DNA of 5,004 bases, from assembly GCA_036274635.1 (NCBI GenBank), contig DASUFI010000219.1:1-5004 (forward strand), read 5' to 3'. Positions 1-5,004 of the stretch are shown here, one piece after another. This DNA is from DASUFI01 sp036274635 (GTDB lineage: Bacteria > Planctomycetota > B15-G4). The position numbers and the translations under genes are program-made. Below the pieces are notes generated by a model. The model was not told the origin of the DNA. It worked only from the letters and a program-made list of their open reading frames with translations, and made no database searches. Position 1 is the stretch's first letter. The number at the start of each line of letters is the position of its first letter.

Positions 1-10
1 CCCGCGCGAC

Positions 11-1552
11 CTACTCGATGACGGTGAAGCTCTCGACGTTCGTGAGGGCCGCTCCCTTGGGGGAGGCCAGCGACTGGGTCAGACCCTGGAAGGAGAAGGT
101 CGAGCCGACCAGCGCGGGGATGTTCGGGATCGTGGCCACCACGAGGGCGGGGTCGGGGGAGAGAGCAATGGTCACGAGCAGGGGGAGGATTCCGGAGGGG
201 CCGAGGCGCAGCGATCCGAAGGCCGTCTTGTGGGCGACGGCGGGCAGGCCCGGGGCGAAGAACAGCGTGGTCTGCATGCACGGCGAGCCGATGGACTCGA
301 ATACGACCTCCGTCCCGAGCTCGCCGGTGGTCTCCACGACCAGCGGGTTGAGCTCGAAGCAGCCGACGTCCAGGCGCTCGAGCGTGTCGAGGTCGCCGTC
401 CGCCGGCCGCTGCGCGCCGTCGAGGTCGAGCGCCCCGGCGGTGAGGGTCGGATCGCCGGCCTCGAGGCACGGGCTGCCGAAGCTCAGGCGATAGTCGCCC
501 TGCGCGGCGTTGCGGAACTGCGGGTCGGCGCTGAAGTTGCCGTCGGCGGTGCCGAAGACGCCCTGCTCGCTGTCGCTGTTCTTCGCGCTCAGCGCGCTGC
601 TGCCGGTGATGTCCGCGCCGTTGCCCCAGAAGAGCGCGCCGCCGAAGGCGCTCGTGGCCGGCAGGCCGTCCTCCACCTGCAGGCCGCTGCCGGTGTTGCC
701 GGCCACGGTGCTGAAGAACAGCCCGACCTGCAGGGCGCCGCCGTCGTCGGCGACCGCTATGCCCGTGCCGTTGTCGGCGACGAGGCACGAGCCGAAGCCC
801 AGCTCCACGTCGCCCGAGACGCTGGCGCGCACGCCCGCCTGGCCATTGCGCTGGACACGCACCTGCGAGAGCGAGAGCAGGATCCGCCCGCCGTCGACCG
901 ACTCGAGGCGAATGCCGTCGCCCGCGCTGTCGTGGATCGAGCTGTTGGTGAGCGCCAGCAGCGAGGCGTCCGCGGGCGAGGTGGCCGACATCCTGATGCC
1001 GCCGCCGCAATCGGCGATGTCCAGCCCGGCCATGCAGGTCAGGATGGAGGGCGCCGCGATCGTGCCGGCGTCCGTGTGGGCCTCGAGCTCGAGGGCGAAG
1101 CCGGCCATGTCCACGATGACGAGGTCGGTCGTGCGCAGCAGCGAGAACTCGTTGGTGCTGACCATGTGCAGCGCGGTCTGGGCGTTGAGCAGGCTCAGGC
1201 CGTCGAACTGCGCCGACTGCAGCTTGCCCTGGTCCGCCTCGAAGAGCAGCTCCGAGCCGGTCCCGATGACGCGCGTGACCGCCGAGCCCTGGTCACCGAA
1301 CAGATCGGACGAGCCCAGGTGGATCGGGAACACCTCGCCGGTGGCGACCGAGTAGTCGCCCGGCGCCACGTGGATGAGGTCGTCGGCGTCGCCCGCGAGG
1401 GCCACCGCGTGGGTCAGCGTCTTCCACGGAGCGCCCGCGGAGGTGCCGGGGTTGGCATCGGAGCCCGTGGCCACGTTGACGAAGAACTCGCCCGCCAGCG
1501 CGGCGGGCGAGAGCAGGGAGAGCAGGGAAACACCCAGGAGGGCGACCTTCAT
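11..1552 (-). CDS. Secreted right-handed parallel beta-helix protein with C-terminal beta-rich module
   Basis: Complete 513-residue protein, ATG at 1552-1550 and TAG at 13-11. Residues 1-20 are a Sec signal peptide: Lys2, a Leu-rich core, and an ALA/GE cleavage site. Residues 23-70 (FFVNVATGSDANPGT, then PWKTLTHAV and HVAPGDY) match the DUF1565-like opening of parallel beta-helix proteins. Residues 110-340 are irregular rungs with NSSIHDSAGDGI, VQRNGQAGV and VADNGTGI turns, typical of such solenoids. Residues 341-400 (ADPQF, GDYRL, SPCLEAGD, LDLDGAQRP, DVGCFE) are the usual closing motif of the fold. Residues 402-513 form a separate hydrophobic, beta-rich module ending in IPNIPALVGSTFSFQ and ALTNVESFTVIE. 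I see no catalytic lyase or hydrolase signature, so a carbohydrate-binding, adhesive or structural surface role is inference. Six cysteines could form disulfides outside the cytoplasm. It lies 109 bp downstream of the sigma gene on the same strand and may share its transcript. The family call is firm; the function is unknown. Confidence 0.9.
   Translation of the reverse strand: MKVALLGVSLLSLLSPAALAGEFFVNVATGSDANPGTSAGAPWKTLTHAVALAGDADDLIHVAPGDYSVATGEVFPIHLGSSDLFGDQGSAVTRVIGTGSELLFEADQGKLQSAQFDGLSLLNAQTALHMVSTNEFSLLRTTDLVIVDMAGFALELEAHTDAGTIAAPSILTCMAGLDIADCGGGIRMSATSPADASLLALTNSSIHDSAGDGIRLESVDGGRILLSLSQVRVQRNGQAGVRASVSGDVELGFGSCLVADNGTGIAVADDGGALQVGLFFSTVAGNTGSGLQVEDGLPATSAFGGALFWGNGADITGSSALSAKNSDSEQGVFGTADGNFSADPQFRNAAQGDYRLSFGSPCLEAGDPTLTAGALDLDGAQRPADGDLDTLERLDVGCFELNPLVVETTGELGTEVVFESIGSPCMQTTLFFAPGLPAVAHKTAFGSLRLGPSGILPLLVTIALSPDPALVVATIPNIPALVGSTFSFQGLTQSLASPKGAALTNVESFTVIE
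14..349 (-). other. C-terminal beta-rich module of the beta-helix protein
   Basis: Residues 402-513 follow directly after the closing motif of the beta-helix (DVGCFE). The segment alternates short hydrophobic strands with Gly/Pro turns (GSPCM, LFFAPGLPAV, GPSGILPLLV, IPNIPALVGSTF) and ends only a few residues after the last strand. From memory, similar tails with an IPN-x-PALVG-x-x-F-x-x-Q pattern and a final SN/TN-containing strand occur on many unrelated secreted proteins of high-GC planctomycetes. A sorting or cell-surface attachment role is inference; there is no LPXTG motif and no PEP-CTERM-like membrane helix followed by basic residues. Confidence 0.5.
1493..1552 (-). other. Signal peptide of the beta-helix protein
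   Basis: Residues 1-20 have a short positive N-terminus (MK), a hydrophobic core rich in Leu, and a PAALA stretch giving an Ala-X-Ala cleavage site before Gly21. There is no Cys at +1, so signal peptidase I rather than lipoprotein processing is expected. Confidence 0.88.
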
Positions 1553-1661
1553 GGAACAGCCTCGGATTCGGGATGCGCAGGGAGCGGGGGCCTTCGGGTG
1601 GGCCCCACGCGCTGGCTCAGTGCCGTTGCACGCCCGATGTTTCAGGCGGATTTCCGGGACG
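1553..1661. other. Intergenic gap between sigma factor and beta-helix genes
   Basis: This 109-bp gap separates two genes on the same strand. It holds the Shine-Dalgarno of the downstream gene and a GC-only inverted repeat (GGGGCC at 1587-1592 and GGCCCC at 1601-1606, loop of 8). No run of T follows the hairpin in the minus-strand direction, so it does not qualify as an intrinsic terminator. I could not pick out a convincing promoter. Read-through from the sigma gene is as plausible as an independent promoter. Confidence 0.5.
1560..1563 (-). promoter_or_regulatory. Shine-Dalgarno of the beta-helix gene
   Basis: On the minus strand GAGG lies 7 nt upstream of the ATG at 1552. This supports that start, which also gives an intact signal peptide. 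Confidence 0.65.
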
Positions 1662-2282
1662 TCAGGCCGGGGGTCGCGGGGGCTCGGACAGCGCGGCGTC
1701 CTGCAGCCGCGTCGCGAGCCGCGCCAGGGCGCGCGAGAGCAGGACGCGCGTCGAGGCCTCGGTGCGTCCGAGCCGCCGCGCGGCTTCGGCGTGGGACAGG
1801 CCGGAGAGCCTGACCAGCACGATGACCTCGCGCCAGGCCGGCGGCAGCTCCGCGAAGGCGCGCTCGAGGCGCTCGAGCTCCTCGCGCGCGATGGCCGCGT
1901 GGCTGGGCGTGGCCCCCGCGCGGTCCTCGAGCAGGTCCGGGACGCCGGCCGCGGCCGGCTCCTCGCTCGCGGCGCGGCGCCGCAGCCGGTTCCAGAAGCG
2001 CCCGCGGCTGGCCAGCTTGTTCTCGGCCGTGCGCGCCAGCCAGCGCCAGAAGCCCGAGTGCACCGGCTCCCCGAGGTCGCGGAAGCCGTCCATGCCGGCC
2101 AGCGCCTCGCGCAGCACCGACTGCACCACGTCGCGGCTGGATTCGCGCGCGGCGAGCCGCGCGCCGAGGCGCCGGCGCACGTAGGCCCGCAGCCGCGCGA
2201 CGTGCCGCTCGAGCAGCTCGCCGCGCGCCGCCTCGTCCCCCTCGAGGGCGCGCTGGAGGCAGGTGCTGGTCGACTCCTGCAC
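1662..2282 (-). CDS. ECF-type RNA polymerase sigma factor (sigma-70 family, planctomycete type)
   Basis: 206 residues, GTG at 2282-2280, TGA at 1664-1662. It should direct RNA polymerase to a dedicated promoter set. Region sigma-2 spans about residues 8-100: LQRALEGDEAARGELLERH opens it, SSRDVVQSV (48-56) is region 2.2, and FWRWLARTAENKL (78-90) covers 2.3-2.4. A short linker (about 101-130) leads to sigma-4 at about 134-190, with LPPAWREVIVL and the helix-turn-helix LSHAEAARRLGRTEASTRVLLSRALARL region split over 162-189. The start is chosen because AAGG sits 9 nt upstream, homology begins just after it, and the first internal ATG (Met64) would remove region 2.2; the reading frame stays open upstream only because it is antisense to the kinase gene. 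No sigma-3 or C-terminal extension exists. No anti-sigma gene is adjacent; instead a kinase gene diverges 42 bp away. Family assignment is firm; regulon and subgroup cannot be fixed here. Confidence 0.92.
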   Translation of the reverse strand: MQESTSTCLQRALEGDEAARGELLERHVARLRAYVRRRLGARLAARESSRDVVQSVLREALAGMDGFRDLGEPVHSGFWRWLARTAENKLASRGRFWNRLRRRAASEEPAAAGVPDLLEDRAGATPSHAAIAREELERLERAFAELPPAWREVIVLVRLSGLSHAEAARRLGRTEASTRVLLSRALARLATRLQDAALSEPPRPPA

Positions 2283-2291
2283 GGCGTGCGA

Positions 2292-2295
2292 CCTT
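2292..2295 (-). promoter_or_regulatory. Shine-Dalgarno that decides the GTG start of the sigma factor
   Basis: On the minus strand AAGG (within CTAAGG) lies 9 nt upstream of the GTG at 2282. No in-frame ATG is found between here and the start of homology, so this site fixes the non-ATG start. Confidence 0.65.
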
Positions 2296-2321
2296 AGGGC
2301 CGTGAAGCGCGCGGAACTTCC
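2294..2321 (-). promoter_or_regulatory. Possible ECF-like promoter of the sigma factor gene
   Basis: On the minus strand GGAAGTT (2321-2315) is followed after 16 nt by CCTAA (2298-2294). This resembles the general ECF layout, a GGAAC-type -35 and a TCTAA/GTC-type -10 about 16 nt apart. It would place the transcript start only a few nucleotides before the GTG at 2282 and would leave the AAGG ribosome binding site upstream of the transcript, so both readings cannot be used together. In GC-rich DNA a chance match is likely; this is a weak candidate. Confidence 0.2.
2313..2316 (+). promoter_or_regulatory. Weak Shine-Dalgarno of the kinase gene
   Basis: GGAA lies 8 nt before the ATG at 2325. The next in-frame ATG falls inside the glycine-rich loop of the kinase, so the start at 2325 is the only sensible one. 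Confidence 0.5.
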
Positions 2322-2324
2322 CGC

Positions 2325-5004
2325 ATGAGCGACGCACCGGCGTCCGCGGAGTACGAGGACCTGCTCGCCGCCTGCATCGCGTGCGTCGCGGCCGGCGACG
2401 ACGCGTCCCTGCAGGCGCGCCTCGCGCAGCGCCCCGAGCACGCCGGCCGCGTGCGCGAGCAGCTCGCGCACCTCGAACGGCTGGGACTGCTGGAGCGGGA
2501 CGCCCCCGTGCCCGAGCGCATCGGGGGCCACCGCATCCTCAAGCGCCTCGGTCGCGGGGGCATGGGCACAGTCTATCTCGCTGCGGACGAAGGGGGCCGG
2601 CTGGTCGCGCTCAAGCTGGCGCACCTGCCGCAGCTCGCCGACGCGGACGACGGCGCGCTGGGCCGCGCGCGCGCCCGCTTCCAGCGCGAGGTGTCGGCCA
2701 TGGCGCGCCTCGCGCACCCCAACGTCGTGGCCATCCGGGCCCTGGGCGAGCACGAGGGCTGCCCGTGGTTCTCGATGGAGCACGTGCATGGCGTGCCGCT
2801 GGCTCGACTCATCGCGCGACTGCGCACGCGCGGCACGGCGCCCGAGGCGCTCACCGGCCGCGACGCGCACGCCGCCCTCGAGCAGGAGCTGGAGGAGCTG
2901 GGCGCGCCGCCGGACGGCGCTCCCGCAGCCGACGTGGACGACGCGCCACGCGACGAGGACTTCACGCGCTGGTGCTGCCGCATCGTCCTCGATGCGGCCG
3001 CCGCCCTCGAGCACGCGCACGCCTGCGGCATCGTCCACCGCGACGTGAAGCCGTCCAACATCCTGGTCCGCCCCGACGGCCGCGCGCAGGTGCTCGACTT
3101 CGGCCTCGCCCACGTGGAGGGCCAGTCCGCGCTCACGCGCTCGGGCGACATCGCCGGCACGCCCTACACGCTCGCGCCCGAGCAGATCGATCCGCGGCGC
3201 GGCCCGGTGGACGCGCGCGCGGACGTCTGGGGCCTCGGCGTCACGCTGTACGAGCTGCTCACGCTGCGGCGGCCCTTCGACGGCGCCGGCACCGCCGCGC
3301 TGCTCGGCCGCATCCTCGACTCGGATCCCGCGCCGCTGCGCCGCTTCCACGCCACGCTGCCGCGCGCGCTCGAGAACGTGTGCGCCACGGCGCTCGAGAA
3401 GGACCCGCGCCGCCGCTACCCGGACATGGCCGCGCTGCGCTCGGACCTCGAGCGGCTGCTCGCGGGAGAGGCCGTGCGCGCGCGGGGCGCGGGGCGCGTC
3501 CGGCGTCTCGGACGCTTCGTGCGCCGGCGCCCGGCGCTCACCGCCGCCGCCGCGCTGGCCGTGCTGGTCGCCGTCGGCCTGCCGCTGGGTCTCATCGTGG
3601 CCAACGCCGCCATCCGCGACGAGGCCCAGCGCGCCAGCCAGGCCGCCGACGAAGCCAGCCGCCAGGCCGCCGCCAACGCCGAGGTGGTGGGCTACCTCAC
3701 CGACCTCTTCCGCCCGCTCGGGGCCGACGACGCCGTGGTGCAGGCCGGCGCGCTGGCCATGCTCGAGACCCCCATCCAGGAGCTCGAGCTGCGCTTCGCG
3801 GACCAGCCCCTGGTGCGCGCGCTGCTGCTCGAGACCACGGGCCGCGTCTACGAGAACCTCGCGCTGCACGCGCAGGCGCTGCCGCTGTTCGACCGCGCGC
3901 TCGCCCTGCGCGAGAGCCTGCAGGGGGCGACGCACCCCGACACCGTGCGCCTGCTCGAGGAGCTGGCGCGCGTGCACCTCGAGGCGGGCGATCCGGCCTC
4001 CGCGCACGACCTGTGCCAGCGCGTGCTCGCCGCGCTGGCTCCGGGCAGCGCCGCCGACGCGCCGATCGAGGCGCGCGCCCGGACCACGCTGGCGCGCTCC
4101 CTCGCCGCGGCCGGGCGCTCCGACGAGGCGGCGCACGAGCTCGCGCTGGCACTGAAGCTGGCGACGCAGCAGCCCGTGCGCGACGACGCCGCGCTGGCCA
4201 TCATCCACGAGGCCGCCGCGCGCGTGGAGCGGGAGCGCGGCCGGCCCGCTCAGGCCCTGGAGCACGGCGACGAGGCCGTGGCGGCGCTGCTGGCCGCCTG
4301 GATGCCCGACCGCCAGGCGCTGGCGCGGGTGCTCGAGCTGGAAGCGGAGCTGCGCGACGCCGCCGGAGACACGGGCGGCGCACGGGCCGCGCGCTCCGCG
4401 GTCGAGGGCCTGCGACAGGCCGGCCTGCCGGCGGCCGGCGCGCCGCTCCCCGCCGCGCTCGAGCTGGCCACGCCCCACCGCGCCGCCTACGACGAGGCCT
4501 TCCAGGCCGGCATCACCGCGCTCCAGGGCCGACGCCTCGACGAGAGCAGGACGCACTTCCAGGCCTGCCTCGCTCTCCGCCCGGCCAGCGGCGTCTGCCT
4601 CTACAACCTCGGCTGCGCCGAGGCGCTCGCGGGCCGCGTGCCCGAGGCGCTCGCCTGGCTGCAGCGCGCCGAGGAGAACGGCTATGGGCAGGAGCCGGGC
4701 CACGTCGACGTGATGCGCCGGGACGCCGACCTCGAGCGCCTGCGCGGCGACCCGCGCTTCGAGGGCCTGCTCGAGCGCCTGCGCGCGGACGCCGAGCGCC
4801 TGGCCGCCTTCGCCGCCGAGCCCGCCCTGCACGTGCCCGACGCCCTGGACGGACCCGACGGCGCGCCGCTGCTGGTGGTGCTGCACGCGGACGGCTCGAG
4901 CAAGGAGGCCGTGCTCGCCGGGCCGTGGCCGCGCGTGGCCGACGCGCTGGGCTGCGTGCTGCTGGTCCCGTCCGCGCGCCGCCCGCTCGGCGCCGCGCCC
5001 GAGG
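2325..5004 (+). CDS. Membrane-anchored Ser/Thr protein kinase with TPR region and C-terminal alpha/beta hydrolase-like domain (partial, runs off right edge)
   Basis: ATG at 2325; the frame is open to the window end (893 full codons), so the C-terminus is missing. Residues 1-65 form a helical lead segment. The kinase domain (about 66-383) has every catalytic element: glycine loop LGRGGMGTVYL (75-85), VALK with Lys97, alphaC Glu122, HRDVKPSN (238-245, catalytic Asp240), DFG (258-260), APEQ (284-287), DVWGLG (300-305) and Arg363. It should therefore be active on Ser/Thr. After a basic stretch (RFVRRR, 397-402) comes one hydrophobic helix (about 403-426), which places the kinase in the cytoplasm and the rest outside. 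Residues 427-452 are an Ala-rich helix; about 498-785 hold TPR-like helical pairs (e.g. ALPLFDRALALRES, YNLGCAEALAGRVPEAL); DADLERLRGDPRFEGLL (800-816) is a TPR end-of-group motif. From about 836 a hydrolase fold begins. The gene diverges from the sigma factor gene 42 bp away, suggesting joint signalling. Kinase call firm, hydrolase call moderate. Confidence 0.93.
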   Translation, partial: MSDAPASAEYEDLLAACIACVAAGDDASLQARLAQRPEHAGRVREQLAHLERLGLLERDAPVPERIGGHRILKRLGRGGMGTVYLAADEGGRLVALKLAHLPQLADADDGALGRARARFQREVSAMARLAHPNVVAIRALGEHEGCPWFSMEHVHGVPLARLIARLRTRGTAPEALTGRDAHAALEQELEELGAPPDGAPAADVDDAPRDEDFTRWCCRIVLDAAAALEHAHACGIVHRDVKPSNILVRPDGRAQVLDFGLAHVEGQSALTRSGDIAGTPYTLAPEQIDPRRGPVDARADVWGLGVTLYELLTLRRPFDGAGTAALLGRILDSDPAPLRRFHATLPRALENVCATALEKDPRRRYPDMAALRSDLERLLAGEAVRARGAGRVRRLGRFVRRRPALTAAAALAVLVAVGLPLGLIVANAAIRDEAQRASQAADEASRQAAANAEVVGYLTDLFRPLGADDAVVQAGALAMLETPIQELELRFADQPLVRALLLETTGRVYENLALHAQALPLFDRALALRESLQGATHPDTVRLLEELARVHLEAGDPASAHDLCQRVLAALAPGSAADAPIEARARTTLARSLAAAGRSDEAAHELALALKLATQQPVRDDAALAIIHEAAARVERERGRPAQALEHGDEAVAALLAAWMPDRQALARVLELEAELRDAAGDTGGARAARSAVEGLRQAGLPAAGAPLPAALELATPHRAAYDEAFQAGITALQGRRLDESRTHFQACLALRPASGVCLYNLGCAEALAGRVPEALAWLQRAEENGYGQEPGHVDVMRRDADLERLRGDPRFEGLLERLRADAERLAAFAAEPALHVPDALDGPDGAPLLVVLHADGSSKEAVLAGPWPRVADALGCVLLVPSARRPLGAAPE
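2520..3473 (+). other. Ser/Thr kinase catalytic domain
   Basis: Residues 66-383 of the kinase gene. All ATP-binding and catalytic residues are present (Lys97, Glu122, Asp240, Asn245, Asp258). HRD is the RD type, so activation-loop phosphorylation is expected; Thr271, Ser273 and Thr279 lie in that loop. The P+1 loop reads GTPYTLAPEQ where bacterial family members usually have GTP-x-YMAPEQ. The distance from the hinge (Met151-Glu152) to His238 is 87 residues, about 40 more than in the PknB type; the extra stretch (about 165-210) is rich in Ala, Glu and Asp and probably forms a surface loop. Confidence 0.93.
3531..3602 (+). other. Single transmembrane helix of the kinase
   Basis: Residues about 403-426 are uncharged and rich in Ala, Leu and Val, with Arg397, Arg400, Arg401 and Arg402 directly before. 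By the positive-inside rule the N-terminal kinase is cytoplasmic and the TPR and hydrolase part is extracytoplasmic. Confidence 0.85.
3816..4793 (+). other. TPR region ending in a TPR end-of-group motif
   Basis: Residues about 498-823. Helical pairs with the TPR pattern are seen near 498-531, 540-573, 583-615, 623-655, 664-697, 721-754 and 755-785, some of them degenerate. The first four resemble the TPR_10/TPR_12 type found after the membrane helix in planctomycete kinases. The last one, followed by DADLERLRGDPRF, resembles the end-of-group motif. Such repeats bind proteins or peptides; here they would act outside the cytoplasm and could sense a ligand or position the following domain. Confidence 0.75.
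4830..5004 (+). other. Start of an alpha/beta hydrolase (esterase-like) domain, cut by window edge
   Basis: Residues 836-893 read HVPDAL, then APLLVVLHADGSS, then PRVADALGCVLLVPSAR. This is the order expected for the first strands of a phospholipase/carboxylesterase-type alpha/beta hydrolase: a hydrophobic strand ending in the oxyanion His-Gly motif, a helix, and a second strand ending in a Pro. The oxyanion motif has Ala855 where Gly is usual (HADG for HGxG). The nucleophile elbow (G-x-S-x-G) and the Asp and His of the triad would lie beyond 5004 and cannot be judged. Confidence 0.6.

Larger units (their letters stand above)
2283..2324. promoter_or_regulatory. 42-bp divergent intergenic region between sigma factor and kinase
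   Basis: The two start codons face away from each other with only 42 bp between them. The gap has both Shine-Dalgarno sequences. Any promoter for either gene must therefore overlap the gap and the first codons of the opposite gene, which makes the two transcripts likely to interfere with or be co-regulated by the same factor. No clear housekeeping -35/-10 pair is visible on the plus strand. Confidence 0.6.

Noticed and set aside
1587..1606. GGGGCC / GGCCCC inverted repeat as an intrinsic terminator after the sigma gene.
   Set aside because: The stem is 6 bp with no following T-run on the minus strand; such hairpins are expected by chance at this GC content.
1614..1629. TGGC ... TTGCA on the plus strand as a sigma-54 promoter.
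   Set aside because: GG and GC are separated by 12 bases where 10 are required, and no plus-strand gene starts downstream.
230..1813. Plus-strand open frame of 527 codons across the beta-helix gene.
   Set aside because: It is antisense to a well-supported gene with a signal peptide and fold motifs; its product is low-complexity Arg/Ala/Glu-rich and it continues antisense into the sigma gene.
2254..2324. TCGACT near 2270 and CCTTAG near 2292 as a housekeeping promoter for the kinase.
   Set aside because: The -10 match to TATAAT is poor and the site overlaps the sigma Shine-Dalgarno; not supportable.
1642..2337. Minus-strand frame of 231 codons with an ATG start at 2337, overlapping the sigma factor.
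   Set aside because: It is the out-of-frame shadow of the sigma gene, with an Arg/Ala-rich product and no domain.
1662..4886. Minus-strand open frame of 1074 codons covering the antisense of the kinase gene and the sigma factor.
   Set aside because: Only its last 206 codons are the sigma factor, with a GTG start and Shine-Dalgarno at 2292-2295. The upstream part is rich in Arg, Gly, Ala, His and Gln without domains, lies opposite a kinase with all catalytic motifs, and is open only because of high GC.
11..5004. Very frequent CTCGAG hexamers as a possible recognition or regulatory motif.
   Set aside because: They mostly fall in frame as CTC-GAG (Leu-Glu) or its shifted reading in genes that favour these codons; codon use explains them.

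Overview
The window is very GC-rich (clearly above 65%, not counted exactly). It holds two complete genes on the minus strand and one large plus-strand gene cut by the right edge. The combination suggests a high-GC member of the Planctomycetota: an ECF sigma factor of the planctomycete type (SSRDVVQSV in region 2.2) next to a large membrane-anchored Ser/Thr kinase with TPRs, plus a secreted parallel beta-helix protein with a C-terminal module that I associate with this phylum. No rRNA or other marker is present, so this placement is inference; Acidobacteriota or Myxococcota are less likely alternatives.

Layout from left to right: (1) 11-1552, minus: a secreted right-handed beta-helix protein of 513 residues with a signal peptide and a C-terminal beta-rich module. 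(2) 1553-1661: a 109-bp gap with the ribosome binding site of gene 1 and a short GC hairpin. (3) 1662-2282, minus: an ECF-type sigma factor of 206 residues starting at GTG. (4) 2283-2324: a 42-bp divergent gap with both start-proximal Shine-Dalgarno sequences and a possible ECF-like promoter. (5) 2325 to the right edge, plus: a protein kinase with an N-terminal helical segment, a complete catalytic domain, one transmembrane helix, a long TPR region, and the first third or so of what looks like an alpha/beta hydrolase domain. The frame stays open at 5004, so the true C-terminus lies outside.

The kinase and sigma factor are probably one signalling unit. No anti-sigma factor is visible, and the acidic residues that usually mark sigma region 2.2 are partly replaced by serines. 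This would fit control of the sigma factor by phosphorylation from the neighbouring kinase, as shown for a sigma/kinase pair in Vibrio; for this window it is a hypothesis. The most unusual feature is the kinase architecture: a cytoplasmic kinase joined through one membrane helix and TPRs to a predicted extracytoplasmic esterase-like domain. The beta-helix protein may be a surface or secreted product and possibly a target of the sigma factor, but nothing in the sequence proves that link.
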